Shown: positions 17,879 through 28,207, numbered from the stretch's first letter. The stretch is 64,000 bases of DNA from an uncultured Methanobrevibacter sp. (GCF_902769175.1 NZ_CACXNW010000006.1:55875-119874); one strand, 5' to 3'. Numbers and translations are program-made. The notes: generated by a model not told the origin, from the letters alone.

Positions 17879-18961
17879 TTAATGGGCTCCACTGATTTCC
17901 CTTAAAATTGGTATTTTGCTTAAGACATAGATTATAAGCCAGCTTAAGAATATGACCAATATCAAGACTATAGGCAGATAGGCCACTGATGCTGAGTATA
18001 TTGGGAACATATTATGGTCAATCCATCTAAGGCCATAAACAATGAAATAGTGGATTAAGAACATACCATAACTGCATACGCTTATTGTCAAAATGATTTT
18101 TGACATGAATGTGTCTTTGAAAAAGGAATAAACCTTATTTCTAAAGGTATTTACATGCTTTGAACAGTATTTTGCATAATATTCAAAGAACAGGAATACT
18201 CCAGTAGATTGCAATACCACAATCAAAGTTTCATAATGGTAGTATTTTAGGTTATTGTCCCCTGTCAATCCAACTTTTCCATGTGTTAATGTAAATCTGA
18301 TGTTGATTGCTGTAAATACTATGAATATAATCAAGCTAAGCCATATCATTTGTCTATCTGTTAAATTAAACTCTTTATTGGTTAAATAGTAGCCTAAAAC
18401 GATGTATCCAACATAACCTGCAAAATAGCTTAATTCCAAGTTATGGAATGGGTAGATTCCAAATGTATTAAGACCTATTGTGAGCAGCCAAATTACAAGG
18501 AAGTATTCCACTCCTTTCATTTTGAATTCCTTAATAAATGAATTTAGAATAGGCAGGAATAGGTAAACACCAATCAGCATCCATACAAACCAGTATTGTG
18601 AATCAAGGAATAATGTAAGATAGTTGCTTGGGTCAGTTGGGTATGTAATTATTTTAAAAATCGGAAGAAGCAATGCCCAAAATATAAATGGAATCAAGAT
18701 TCTTGAAAATCTTCTCTTTAAAAAGTCTCCTAATTCATAATCTCTATTCAATAATAAAGATCCACTTATCATTAGGAATAATGGAACTCCCATTACTCCA
18801 AAATCAATTAAAAAAGCGGTAGAACTCCACCCAACTGAACCAATTGGGCGTATTTTAGTATATTCTCTTAGAACATGGCATAATATAACCAATATAATAG
18901 CCAATGCCCTGACTTGGTCTAAATAGAATATTCTATTTCTACCATTAACATTCTTTATCAT
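17879..18961 (-). CDS. AT3-family membrane acyltransferase
   Basis: A polytopic protein of about 360 residues with the family start RIFYLDQVRALAIILVILCHV (conserved His), PLFLMISGSLLLNRD, RILIPFIFW, SQYWFVWMLIGVYLFLP and SYGMFLIHYFIVYGL, and ten or so membrane spans. Predicted to acylate a surface sugar or polymer. ATG 18961 is preferred over TTG 18976. It lies between the TagB-like gene and the nucleotidyltransferase, all on the minus strand, so it is probably part of the same surface-polymer programme as the AT3 gene at 7.5 kb. Confidence 0.85.
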   Translation of the reverse strand: MIKNVNGRNRIFYLDQVRALAIILVILCHVLREYTKIRPIGSVGWSSTAFLIDFGVMGVPLFLMISGSLLLNRDYELGDFLKRRFSRILIPFIFWALLLPIFKIITYPTDPSNYLTLFLDSQYWFVWMLIGVYLFLPILNSFIKEFKMKGVEYFLVIWLLTIGLNTFGIYPFHNLELSYFAGYVGYIVLGYYLTNKEFNLTDRQMIWLSLIIFIVFTAINIRFTLTHGKVGLTGDNNLKYYHYETLIVVLQSTGVFLFFEYYAKYCSKHVNTFRNKVYSFFKDTFMSKIILTISVCSYGMFLIHYFIVYGLRWIDHNMFPIYSASVAYLPIVLILVIFLSWLIIYVLSKIPILREISGAH

Positions 18962-19111
18962 ATTCTCACATTTCAATTGGTTTTAAAATTGCTTATCAGC
19001 AGTTTTTTTTATTATTTGTGTTTTACTGATTTTTCATCAGTTTTTTTGCTTTCAGTGATTTTTTATTATCAGTTTTTGATTTTTCAGCAACAATTAAAAA
19101 TATAAAAATGA

Positions 19112-19879
19112 TTAGTTTTCTAATTCATTAACAAGTATTTGAGCATTTTCCCAATCTGTATGGTCATCTATTTCAGTCCATTTCAATCCGTTTGTTAGTA
19201 CAAAATCAATGGTTTTGATTGTGCTCAAGTCCTTGTATGCAAAATCATAATAGTTTTGAGGGTCTTCTTCAATTAATCCTTCCAATATTCTATTGAATTC
19301 TGCTACATCATCGCTTTTTACTTTAGACACTCCAATGAATTCTCCACTTGAAGATGGAATATCAAGGCCTTTTCCAATGGAATTGATCTTTCCATTAGCT
19401 ATTGACTTGTCATCATTGAAGGACTCATCATTAATAATCAATTTGAAGGATTCTTCATTAAGTTCCTTAAAGTTGTCAATGATCATTCCTGTATTGATGG
19501 AGGCAGCAAGCCTTGAGATTATTTCAGGGTCTACCACATTATCTCCATTAACTAAAATGAAGTCATCCAAATCGTTTTCTTCAATGTATTTGCTTGCAAG
19601 ATAAGTTGATACAGAGGTATTTGTTACATCATACTTTTCATTTACAATAGTCTTTATTTCAATATCATACTTTTCAGCTATTTCAGGGCATAAGTCAATA
19701 ACTTTGTCTCTGTTATATCCTACAACCACTAAAAATTTGCTGATATCAACATCTACACAGTTTTTAATCATTCTTTCAAGCAAAGTAACTTCATTAATTT
19801 TTAATAATGCTTTTGGAATGTCTTTTGTAAGGGGCATTAATCTTGTACCCATTCCAGCAGCTAATATAACACCGATCAT
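19112..19879 (-). CDS. LicC-like nucleotidyltransferase (probable CTP-dependent)
   Basis: A 255-residue NTP_transferase protein: GVILAAGMGTRLMPLTKDIPKAL (nucleotide-binding loop plus catalytic Lys), NTSVSTYL and the metal Asp in LVNGDNVV. The pattern resembles LicC phosphocholine cytidylyltransferase and related sugar- or alcohol-phosphate cytidylyltransferases rather than the small TagD type with HxGH. It would activate a phosphorylated head group as a CDP (or other NDP) derivative for the neighbouring LicD and glycerophosphotransferase proteins. ATG 19879 follows AGAGGAATA. The exact substrate cannot be read from the sequence. Confidence 0.8.
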   Translation of the reverse strand: MIGVILAAGMGTRLMPLTKDIPKALLKINEVTLLERMIKNCVDVDISKFLVVVGYNRDKVIDLCPEIAEKYDIEIKTIVNEKYDVTNTSVSTYLASKYIEENDLDDFILVNGDNVVDPEIISRLAASINTGMIIDNFKELNEESFKLIINDESFNDDKSIANGKINSIGKGLDIPSSSGEFIGVSKVKSDDVAEFNRILEGLIEEDPQNYYDFAYKDLSTIKTIDFVLTNGLKWTEIDDHTDWENAQILVNELEN

Positions 19880-20041
19880 ATTATTCCTCTTTAAATTTTT
19901 TAAATAATCATTATTTTAAGTTTTAATTTTCTTTATCATTTAATGAATCATTATTTTTTGTTTTAAATTGTTTATGATTTTTTATTTTTTAATTAATCAT
20001 TATTTTTAGTTTTAATTCATTAACAAGTTTCAATTTCATAT

Positions 20042-22669
20042 CTAATGCTTTAAAATCCATTCGTATGCACGTTTACAATTGTTCTTGTCATGATATTTGA
20101 AGAAACCATTGACTCTATCTATGTACTTCTCTTCCATTTTACAGTCATTTTCAATGTATTCAATTATTTTTGCAATCAATTCATCTTCGTCCTTTATGAT
20201 GTCACCAAAGGTACTTTTCTCATCATCAATCAATGCCTCTCCCTCAAAGTGGTAGTCATCACCGTATTGGTAATAGATTACAGGCTTTTCAAGGTAGGCG
20301 AAATCAAAGTTGACTGAAGAGTAATCTGTAATCATTAAAGCTGATTCACACAATATGTCGTGGAACCTTCTATAATCATCAACTATAACGTTTTCAGTGT
20401 TGAAGAGCTCTAAGAACCTTAATGAATTAGGGTGTGGCTTGAAGACTATATTATAGCCATTTTCATTAGCAACCTTCAACAATTTCTCATCGTTAAGCAA
20501 GTTGTTCCATCTTCTATAGTATTCAGATGCTAAAAGCCCTACTCTAGACCTTATTTGCTTTCTCCAAGTAGGAATTATTACAATTTCCTTCTTAAGGTTT
20601 TCATTTGTTAGATTGTCATATCTTGGGAAACCTAATTCCTGAATGATTTCCTCGTCATAGTTGTATGTATTGACAAATGCCTCTTGGTCATAGTCAGATA
20701 CTGTAAGTATAAGTGAGAAGTTAATGTCATACTTTCTAAGCCAGCTTCTCATGTCGTATTTTCCAACTCCATGCTGGAGGAAATAGATAGGTGGGCTTGA
20801 AACTCCTTGCACCAATTTTAGGTTCAAGTCAGAAAATGGATTGGCATGCTTCTTATATCCTTGTGAAGAGATAAGCTTCTCTGAAAACATATAGAGGAAC
20901 TTGTGCTTGATGGATCCGAATTTGAGAATGCTCTTTCCATATTCTTTTTTAAGCTTTTTGTATTCAGCACAGTCCTTTTCCACTGCAAAGTATTTGGATA
21001 TTCCATCTTTCTGTTCTATTGCATATCTGAACAGATGCTCTCCATTGTCTCCTGTATTCTCTCTTCTATCCATATACATATTGATCTTTTTGTTTTTCAT
21101 AAATGGATAGGACAATAGGTACAATAATCTATAGCCTATTGACCTTGGCCAATATTTTGGTCTGGTCAATGCAATTGATTTGAGTGAGGTCAATTCATAG
21201 CGCAATGCTTTCTTAAAGCTATATGGCATAACTACAAAGGAATTTCCTACTGCTGCTATGATTTGTGAATTTCTAATGTAATAGTGACTGAATTTAGAGA
21301 TTTCTGCAAATTTCCTAAAGGTGATGTTGTTCTTCATCACTGTTTTCTTTCCATTCTCATCAAGTATCATGCGGAAATCAATTTTAGTTTCTCCTTTCTT
21401 GTCAATAGGAATCTTGAATTCAAAGTTATAGTCAAATCTCCAATCGATACCTAATGACCTTCTTGTTACACGTGGTGTTCTTGGATATTCAACATACTTT
21501 CCCTTGAAGGTTTCTTTCTTTCCCTTATAGGTTTTTATGGCTTCTACGCTTAATGCATCGCTTTTGCATGAACTTACAAAATTACCTGATAAATTTAGAA
21601 CTCCTTCCTTAAGTTCTATAATGTCAAAGAATATTCTGCGCTTTTCCAATCTGTTGAAGGTATAATCACCAGTTTTCAAACATGTGTATCCATCTTCATC
21701 CTTCTCAATGCGGAAATCCTTTCTGTTTTTCACATAAATAAGGAATTCCCTAAAGTATGCAATCTTTTTATTCATTATCCTTGGGTCTGAAATGACTTCC
21801 TCTTCGACATTTTCCAATATGCCGTACATTGATTCCCAAAAGCCATCTATTTCATCTTTTGTTAGGAATTTTGGAAAATCAGCTATCTTTTCAAATGTCT
21901 GCAAAACGTATGCAATTGCACCTTGTATAAATCGAGGGACTCTTCCTTCCTTTTCTTTTGCAAAATCAATAAGGTCCTGTAAGCAATCTAATCTATAGGT
22001 GTAGAATTCCTTGTCCTTTGATGCAATTTTACTTAATGATTTGTCATTAGCTAGTCTAAAGAGATACATGGCATCCTTTACCAAGCCTATTTTTTCGCAT
22101 GAAAGCAATAGCTTGTTTATAAAAATAAGACCTTTAGCATCATGCAATTGCTCATCAAATTTCAAATCATTTATTGCACTTGCCTTTATGAAACAAGAGT
22201 TTACAGAACTTTGAATAAAATCAGGATTTTCCTTGAAAGCTATTGTTCTGTTTTTTGAATCCTCTTTTAAGTTGAATTTGTAGTTTAATCCATGACCTCT
22301 TTCATTGTAATAAAAAATAGGGATTGTAGCGACATCAACTGAATTGCCTTTAAGGAATTTGTTTACCTTATCCAAGCAGTTTAGGGACAATTCATCATCG
22401 CTATCCAGGAAATTTATATATTCCCCTTGAGCCACTTCCATTCCATAGTTTCTTGCAGCTCCTACTCCTTTATGTTCTTGGGAATATGTTTTGACACGTT
22501 CATCCTTAGTTTCATATTCCTTTAATATGGATTCAGAACTATCTGTCGAACCATCATTGATACAGATTATTTCAAGGTCCTTGAATGTTTGGTTTACAGC
22601 ACTGTCCAAACATTCCCTAAGATATCGTTCTGAATTATAAACTGGAATGATAATTGAAAATTTTGTCAT
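20042..22669 (-). CDS. GT2 glycosyltransferase fused to CDP-glycerol glycerophosphotransferase domain
   Basis: About 875 residues. Residues 1-230 form a GT-A family 2 domain (FSIIIPVYNSERYLRECL, CINDGSTDSS, FLDSDDE as the DxD motif). A middle all-beta-like region of about 250 residues follows. From about 540 there is a Glyphos_transf domain with YFLQHGVGKYD, LGFPRYDN, IIPTWR, FKPHPNS and ALMITDYSSVNFDFAY. One protein may thus add a sugar and a polyol-phosphate, as in repeating-unit teichoic-type polymers. ATG 22669 has GGGAGA upstream and is preferred over TTG 22684. The N-terminal two thirds resemble the GT2 protein at 28.2-30.0 kb. It heads the minus-strand cluster after gpsA. Confidence 0.88.
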   Translation of the reverse strand: MTKFSIIIPVYNSERYLRECLDSAVNQTFKDLEIICINDGSTDSSESILKEYETKDERVKTYSQEHKGVGAARNYGMEVAQGEYINFLDSDDELSLNCLDKVNKFLKGNSVDVATIPIFYYNERGHGLNYKFNLKEDSKNRTIAFKENPDFIQSSVNSCFIKASAINDLKFDEQLHDAKGLIFINKLLLSCEKIGLVKDAMYLFRLANDKSLSKIASKDKEFYTYRLDCLQDLIDFAKEKEGRVPRFIQGAIAYVLQTFEKIADFPKFLTKDEIDGFWESMYGILENVEEEVISDPRIMNKKIAYFREFLIYVKNRKDFRIEKDEDGYTCLKTGDYTFNRLEKRRIFFDIIELKEGVLNLSGNFVSSCKSDALSVEAIKTYKGKKETFKGKYVEYPRTPRVTRRSLGIDWRFDYNFEFKIPIDKKGETKIDFRMILDENGKKTVMKNNITFRKFAEISKFSHYYIRNSQIIAAVGNSFVVMPYSFKKALRYELTSLKSIALTRPKYWPRSIGYRLLYLLSYPFMKNKKINMYMDRRENTGDNGEHLFRYAIEQKDGISKYFAVEKDCAEYKKLKKEYGKSILKFGSIKHKFLYMFSEKLISSQGYKKHANPFSDLNLKLVQGVSSPPIYFLQHGVGKYDMRSWLRKYDINFSLILTVSDYDQEAFVNTYNYDEEIIQELGFPRYDNLTNENLKKEIVIIPTWRKQIRSRVGLLASEYYRRWNNLLNDEKLLKVANENGYNIVFKPHPNSLRFLELFNTENVIVDDYRRFHDILCESALMITDYSSVNFDFAYLEKPVIYYQYGDDYHFEGEALIDDEKSTFGDIIKDEDELIAKIIEYIENDCKMEEKYIDRVNGFFKYHDKNNCKRAYEWILKH

Positions 22670-22877
22670 AGATTTTTCTCCCAATAATGAATTTGATTTA
22701 ATTTTTGAATATTTTAATTAGAGCAGTTTATTAATTTTAATTTGATTTAAAATATTTTGATAAGTTTAAATTATTTTAGATTTTAGATTATTCTAATAGA
22801 GTAATTTTTATTCTAATAGAGTTAATTTTCATGATTTTTTTGATTTTAGATAATGGTAAGCATAATTTTAGTTTTGA

Positions 22878-23846
22878 TCATTCGATATTTTGCCATAATG
22901 TATTAAAGGCTTTTGTAGGCTTGATTTGCTTGACAATTACATCATAAACGAAATTGACTATTACGCTTTCAATATTGTGCTTATCGCAAATGTCCTTAAC
23001 TGCCATAATGGAGTTCTTTCCTTCAAAGACTATTCCGCTTGCCTTTTCGTCCACTATGATTCTTTGACCATAGAGCATTCCAAGGGTATGGTTTCTACTT
23101 TCCAAGGATGTTGAAGTCAATACCAAGTCACCAAATCCACAGTATTCTCCTGCAGTGGATTCATGGCCTCCAATGTTTTTGATAATGTTTTTAGTGTCTT
23201 CAAATCCTTTTGTCAAAACACCGAATCTTGCGTTTTCATTAATGTTCATTCCTTCACAGATTCCATTAGCTATTGCATTAATGTTCTTAAGGACTCCACA
23301 TATTTCAAGGCCAATGACATCACCGATTATTTTCACCTTAAATTGTGGAGTGGACAATACTGATTTGACCTTTTCACTGTTTGCCCTATTTCTTGATGCA
23401 ATATTGGAAACTGTTGCAAGGTTTAACATGATTTCAGATGCGAAATTAGGTCCGGATAATGCTACAAAGTCACCATCAAAATATTCTCCTATAAGGTTTC
23501 CCATTGATTTTAGGGAAGGATATTCAATTCCCTTTGCAGTTGTTACAAGGACAGTGTCTTCACTTATGACTCCTTTAATGCTTTCTAAGCTGGTTCTAAA
23601 AGCAGATGATGGAATAGCTAAAAATATGATGCTGCATTCTTTCAAGTCATTCAAATCGGTAGTTGCAATTATATTATCTTTTAGCCTTGTGTTAGGATAA
23701 TATTCTGCATTGTATCTTGATTCATTTATGGAATCCTTCAATTCTTCCCTTCTAAGATGCATATACACCTCATCGACATTTTCAGAAATTGTTTGAGCTA
23801 AGGCAGTTCCTAAGCTTCCCGCTCCCATAACACCTACTTTTTCCAT
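22878..23846 (-). CDS. gpsA: NAD(P)-dependent glycerol-3-phosphate dehydrogenase (bacterial type)
   Basis: A 322-residue GpsA-family enzyme: GVMGAGSLGTALAQ dinucleotide loop, LSGPNFASE, the catalytic Lys region GVLKNINAIANG (about 190) and ESRNHTLG. It reduces dihydroxyacetone phosphate to sn-glycerol-3-phosphate. Archaea build their membrane lipids from glycerol-1-phosphate through an unrelated enzyme, so a GpsA here most likely supplies glycerol-3-phosphate for CDP-glycerol and the surface polymer made by the neighbouring genes. ATG 23846 follows AGGTGAAATA. A 208-base gap separates it from the GT2/glycerophosphotransferase gene, all on the minus strand. Acquisition from bacteria is likely but not tested. 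Confidence 0.88.
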   Translation of the reverse strand: MEKVGVMGAGSLGTALAQTISENVDEVYMHLRREELKDSINESRYNAEYYPNTRLKDNIIATTDLNDLKECSIIFLAIPSSAFRTSLESIKGVISEDTVLVTTAKGIEYPSLKSMGNLIGEYFDGDFVALSGPNFASEIMLNLATVSNIASRNRANSEKVKSVLSTPQFKVKIIGDVIGLEICGVLKNINAIANGICEGMNINENARFGVLTKGFEDTKNIIKNIGGHESTAGEYCGFGDLVLTSTSLESRNHTLGMLYGQRIIVDEKASGIVFEGKNSIMAVKDICDKHNIESVIVNFVYDVIVKQIKPTKAFNTLWQNIE

Positions 23847-23899
23847 TATTTCACCTAATCTAAAATCATAAAATTAAAGTCAATATTAATTCGCTAAAG

Positions 23900-24063
23900 C
23901 TATTCTTCTTGTTTTCCATTTTTTTAGCTAATTTGAAACTTTTTTGTTTTCCATTATTTAGCTAATATTTGAAGTTATTCTTCTTGTTTTCCATTATTTA
24001 GCTAATATTTGAAGTTATTCTTCTTGTTTTCCATTATTTTAGCTAACATTTGAAGTTTTTTGT
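23900..24063. repeat. Tandem repeat of about 35-40 bp, four copies
   Basis: Copies of CTTGTTTTCCATTATTTAGC plus TAATATTTGAAGTTATT start near 23908, 23943, 23983 and 24023, filling the gap between gpsA and the UbiD gene. Confidence 0.85.
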
Positions 24064-24132
24064 TTTTCTGTAATTTTAGTTATTTTAAGCTTTTTCTTTT
24101 TCAAAATAATCTTTTTATTTCAAATTAGCTAT

Positions 24133-25398
24133 TTATTCGCTAAAACTCACTCTTTCGAATTTTTCTGGCTCTAAAATTGATTTGGTAGCATCAACACCTA
24201 CTTTAGTAGTTGTTCCATCAACTTCAGAAGCTTTTGGATCTAAGGAAGAACCTCTTGCTTTAGGGACAATGATTATGTCGTCATCACCTTTTACACGTGT
24301 AGCTATTGCATATTCAATGTCCTGTGGGTCGAATATGTTTACATCCTCATCCACTACCACTACATGCTTTAATGATGGGTGTGCAGCAAGGGCCGCCATA
24401 ATTATGTTTTTTCCGTCTCCTTCAGTTTGCTTTCTTACTGAAACAGCTGCATGCAACCAACAGCAGCCTCCTTCTGTAAGAACTACGTTTTGTACAGTAG
24501 GAACGGTGTTTTTAACAGCATTGAATATTCTTGGCTCTTGTGGCATTCCTTGAAGCAATTTATGTTCAAATCCTGCTGGCAAGATTGCATGATACATTGG
24601 ATTTTCCTTTTTAATGTACATTTTGCTTAATTTAATTACAGGCTCTTCTCTTACATAGTCATAAGTATCAGTCAAGTCTACGAATGGACCTTCAGGAGCA
24701 GTTTCATCTATCAATATCTTTCCTTCAAAAATGACGTCTGCTTCTGGAACCTTCATTCCATTCTTACAGTTTACAAGTTTCAATTCTCCATTTCTGAATC
24801 TGTTTGCAACTTCCATTTCATCTGCATCGATTGGTATGGAGGTTGTGCATGCAAGAAGTATTGCAGGTTCCATTCCAATAGCTATTGCAATGTCCAAGTC
24901 CTTGCCCATGTCCTTTGCCTTTTGGAAGTATGTGTAAAGGTTTCTTGGCACAATACGAATTGCCAATTTATTTTTCTCTAAAACCAACATTCTGTGGATT
25001 GAAGCATTTTGAACACCTGTTTCAGGGTCTCTTGCAAATACAACTCCTGCAGTGATATATGCTCCACCGTCACGTTTATAGTGGGTAAGAATTGGTATTT
25101 TGCCTAAATCGACTCTTTTGCTTTGGTATTCCTCTACCAAATCAATGAATTCAGTGACTGGTGTAGGATTGTTCATACCATCAATGATCTTGTAAAGTAT
25201 TTCATCAACTTGACATCCAAGGGATTGGGCTATTTTCTCTCTTGTATTGCAGATTCCAGAAACCACTGGAATGTCATATCCCTTAATATTATTTAACATT
25301 ACAGTATCTTTAGGATATTTACGAAGGACTTTTGCTGCTTCATATTTAGCATCAAGCTCTTCATCAATTTGAATAACATTCATAATCTCTTTTGTCAT
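24133..25398 (-). CDS. UbiD-family decarboxylase, probably anhydromevalonate-phosphate decarboxylase
   Basis: A UbiD-type protein of about 421 residues that would use prenylated FMN. Seen: [82 protein letters not shown] (the conserved acidic/EGPF region) and [19 protein letters not shown] at the end. In archaea that use the phosphomevalonate dehydratase route to isoprenoids, a UbiD homologue of this size decarboxylates trans-anhydromevalonate phosphate; this is the likeliest role in a methanogen but is inferred. ATG 25398 after GTGTGATTAAT is preferred over GTG 25407. It stands apart from the surface genes. Confidence 0.85.
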   Translation of the reverse strand: MTKEIMNVIQIDEELDAKYEAAKVLRKYPKDTVMLNNIKGYDIPVVSGICNTREKIAQSLGCQVDEILYKIIDGMNNPTPVTEFIDLVEEYQSKRVDLGKIPILTHYKRDGGAYITAGVVFARDPETGVQNASIHRMLVLEKNKLAIRIVPRNLYTYFQKAKDMGKDLDIAIAIGMEPAILLACTTSIPIDADEMEVANRFRNGELKLVNCKNGMKVPEADVIFEGKILIDETAPEGPFVDLTDTYDYVREEPVIKLSKMYIKKENPMYHAILPAGFEHKLLQGMPQEPRIFNAVKNTVPTVQNVVLTEGGCCWLHAAVSVRKQTEGDGKNIIMAALAAHPSLKHVVVVDEDVNIFDPQDIEYAIATRVKGDDDIIIVPKARGSSLDPKASEVDGTTTKVGVDATKSILEPEKFERVSFSE

Positions 25399-25520
25399 AT
25401 TAATCACACATCTTCCTCTTCAATCATATAATCAGATTTAAGTTATAATCAGCATTTAATTTTTCAAAATCATTTTACTATGAGATTTAATCTTAAACAC
25501 ATTTAATAAAAATTATTTAT

Positions 25521-26525
25521 CTATAAATCAGCATTTTTGTATTTAATCCATTTCAAATTCTCTTCAATTGTTTTATCAGATATTCCAAGGATTTCCCCTG
25601 CAACTATTGCAGCATTTCTTCCATTGTCTATTCCTACAGTTCCTACAGGTACTCCTGGAGGCATATTAGCCATTGTAAGAAGGGCATCTTGGCCATCTAA
25701 TTTCTTGGAGCATGGAACTCCTATAACTGGCTTTTCAGTTAGTGCAACAACAGATCCTGCAACAAGAGCGGATAATCCACTGATTGCTATGAATAATTTT
25801 GCATTGTTTCTTTTGCTCATATAAGATTCAAAGTCTTTAGAATGTCTTATTGGAGAAATGTAATCAAGCTTGTATTCTATTTTCATTCTTTCAAGTAAAA
25901 TAGCTACATTTTTAGCTATTTCCATATCTGAATAACTGCCTGCAAGTATCATTACATCTGGAGTGTCATCCAATTCCTCAAATTCAATCTTTTCATAGTT
26001 TTCATCTGCTAAAAAGTCTTTTTGGAAGTATTCTCCTTCGATGCTATCGATTAATTCCTTTTCTCCTTTTTCAACTTTTTCCTGATATTCAACACGCAAT
26101 TGGGAGATTTTTAAAGCAACTTCATCATCATGGCTTGCAATGATTTCACCTGCAAGGATTGCAGCATTGTCTCCTCTGTTTATTCCTACGGTAGTCACTG
26201 CTGTAGGGAAAGGCATTTGAACACAAGCATACAATGCATCCATACCTCCAACAGCACCATCTACAGGAACTCCAATAACTGGTCTATGGGTATATGCAGC
26301 TATTGCTCCTGGAAGGTGGGCAGCTAATCCTGCTATTCCTATGAAAACTTCTACACCTTCTTTTGTTGCATCCATTACCAATTTTTTGACCTTATCATGA
26401 GTCCTATGTGCAGATGCCACTTTTAAACTATATGGAATTTGAAGTTTTTCCAATATTTTAATAGACTTTAAAGCTATTTCCTTATCAGATGCACTTCCTA
26501 GAATTATCATAACTTTTGGAATCAT
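25521..26525 (-). CDS. purE: Double-domain PurE-like N5-CAIR mutase
   Basis: 334 residues with two PurE domains. Domain 1 (about 1-150) has the active-site motifs: IILGSASD, VASAHRTH, IGIAGLAAHLPG, RPVIGVPVDG and GINRGDNAAILAG. Domain 2 (about 190-320) is recognisable (LAGSYSDMEIA, IAISGLSALVAG, KPVIGVPCS, GIDNGRNAAIVAGEILG) but has SPIRHS instead of SAHRT. It probably has a structural or altered role. PurE moves a carboxylate on carboxyaminoimidazole ribonucleotide in purine synthesis. The tandem form occurs in Methanobacteriales. ATG 26525 has AAGGAGAAATTAA upstream. Confidence 0.88.
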   Translation of the reverse strand: MIPKVMIILGSASDKEIALKSIKILEKLQIPYSLKVASAHRTHDKVKKLVMDATKEGVEVFIGIAGLAAHLPGAIAAYTHRPVIGVPVDGAVGGMDALYACVQMPFPTAVTTVGINRGDNAAILAGEIIASHDDEVALKISQLRVEYQEKVEKGEKELIDSIEGEYFQKDFLADENYEKIEFEELDDTPDVMILAGSYSDMEIAKNVAILLERMKIEYKLDYISPIRHSKDFESYMSKRNNAKLFIAISGLSALVAGSVVALTEKPVIGVPCSKKLDGQDALLTMANMPPGVPVGTVGIDNGRNAAIVAGEILGISDKTIEENLKWIKYKNADL

Positions 26526-26732
26526 TTAATTTCTCCTTTAAGCATTTTATGTGTTGTAAATCAAGAAAAATCTACTTTGTTTTCATACAAAAATTTAGAT
26601 TATATTTATATTTATATTTACTAATATATAATATTTAATTAGTATTTATATAATTATTTTAAAAATATAAATCAAAAAAATCTATTAAAGCACTTAAATC
26701 CTATTAAATTAACTAAATTTAAATAATAGAGA

Positions 26733-26824
26733 TTTTATATTTATAAACAATTAATTGGAGAATTTACGAATAATTATAGTGACTTTATATTTATAAACAA
26801 TTAATTGGAGAATTTACGAATAAT
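26733..26824 (+). repeat. 50-bp tandem duplication carrying TATA-like sequence
   Basis: TTTATATTTATAAACAATTA with ATTGGAGAATTTACGAATAA occurs at 26734 and again at 26784, about 50 bases before the GT2 gene at 26879. Each copy has a TATA-like TTTATATTTATA, so the promoter may be doubled. The rest of 26526-26878 is AT-rich without a gene. Confidence 0.85.
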
Positions 26825-26878
26825 CATTATTCTTAACTTCAATTTCAAATTTTTTTTATTAAACGTATTGGGATTCTT

Positions 26879-28039
26879 ATGGTAAAGATTTCAGTTATAG
26901 TGCCTGTTTACAATTGTAAAGAGTATATTGAAGAATCAATCAGCAGTATCCTTAATCAGACATTTACAGATTTTGAGATTGTCTGCATTGATGATGGATC
27001 AACTGACGATTCATTGAAGATCTTAAATAAGCTTGCATCAGAGGATTCTCGCTTAAAAGTATATTCACAAGAGAATCAAGGAGCAAGCGTTGCAAGAAAC
27101 AATGCCTTGAAGAAGGTCTCTGGAGATTATGTCTATTTCTTTGATGCAGATGATTCTATCCTTGAGGATTGTTTGGAAAAGGTCTATGATAATGCAGTAA
27201 GCAATGATTCAGATATGGTGATTTTTGATTTTGACATTTATGAAGGCAATCAGTTCATTAAGCATTCAAGGATTGATATAGGAAAGAAATTTAAGGATGC
27301 TGACTTCAGTGATTTCACATTTAACTATAAGGACTATAGGCTACTTCCATTTAAAAGTCCCTTTGCCCCTTGGTTTAAGTTTTATAAAAAGGAATTTTTA
27401 GACAAGCATGACTCTCTAAAGTTTCCAACAGGCTTAAATCACAATGATTTGCCATTCCATTCAATGACAATTCTAAAGGCTTCTAAGATTTCATTTCTTG
27501 GAGAGCATCTCTATCATTATAGAACAGACAATCCAAATTCCATTTCAAACACTCGATTGAAAAGGTATAAGGATATCTTTTGCATACTTCAGATAGTTGG
27601 AGACTTTTTAAAGTCAGAAGGCCTATTGGATGAATTGCAAAAGGAATTTGATTATTTGAAGTTGGATCAGATTACATATCAAATAAATGGACGTTCAAAT
27701 GAGTATTTCGATTTGGCTAAGAAAGAGCTGTCTAAAATTGATTTGAATAATGATTATGTCTCTAAAAATGTTTTGCTTAAAGTCAAGGCCATTTTAGATT
27801 CCAATTCAATAGAAGAGTATAAGTATAAGATGAGAATAAAAGGATTGGAAAATCAAAACAGTAAATTGTATAAACAGATTGAAGAGTTGGAGAATCAAAA
27901 AAATAATCTTATGAATGCTTTGAAGGAAATTGATGCAGAAAATGAGGCAATGGTGACTTCCACAAGTTGGAGAGTCACAAGGCCTTTTAGATTTAGAAAA
28001 AAAAAGATAGTCAAAAATTTCTTAGGTTTTTTTCCATGA
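26879..28039 (+). CDS. GT2 glycosyltransferase with C-terminal coiled coil
   Basis: 386 residues. The N-terminal about 220 form a GT-A family 2 domain: ISVIVPVYNCKEYIEESI, CIDDGSTDDS, QGASVARNNALK and YFFDADDS (DxD). A helical region follows, then a short coiled coil (about 320-355: LENQNSKLYKQIEELENQ) and a terminal STSWRVTRPFRF motif that is common at the ends of surface-glycan glycosyltransferases. A cytosolic or membrane-associated enzyme; sugar and acceptor are unknown. With the next gene it forms a plus-strand pair facing away from the minus-strand polymer cluster. Confidence 0.87.
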   Translation: MVKISVIVPVYNCKEYIEESISSILNQTFTDFEIVCIDDGSTDDSLKILNKLASEDSRLKVYSQENQGASVARNNALKKVSGDYVYFFDADDSILEDCLEKVYDNAVSNDSDMVIFDFDIYEGNQFIKHSRIDIGKKFKDADFSDFTFNYKDYRLLPFKSPFAPWFKFYKKEFLDKHDSLKFPTGLNHNDLPFHSMTILKASKISFLGEHLYHYRTDNPNSISNTRLKRYKDIFCILQIVGDFLKSEGLLDELQKEFDYLKLDQITYQINGRSNEYFDLAKKELSKIDLNNDYVSKNVLLKVKAILDSNSIEEYKYKMRIKGLENQNSKLYKQIEELENQKNNLMNALKEIDAENEAMVTSTSWRVTRPFRFRKKKIVKNFLGFFP

Positions 28040-28207
28040 TTATTTTTTAAAAAATGTTATCAATAAATTCTTAGGTTTTTTAAATAAGCATAATTCAAGA
28101 AATTTTGCCTTGGTTTTTCGAGTAAAGTATAATTATTAATACCCATAAAATATTAATTGATAGTGATTTAATTTTTAGTGTTAATATTTTGATTAAAAGG
28201 TGTTTTT

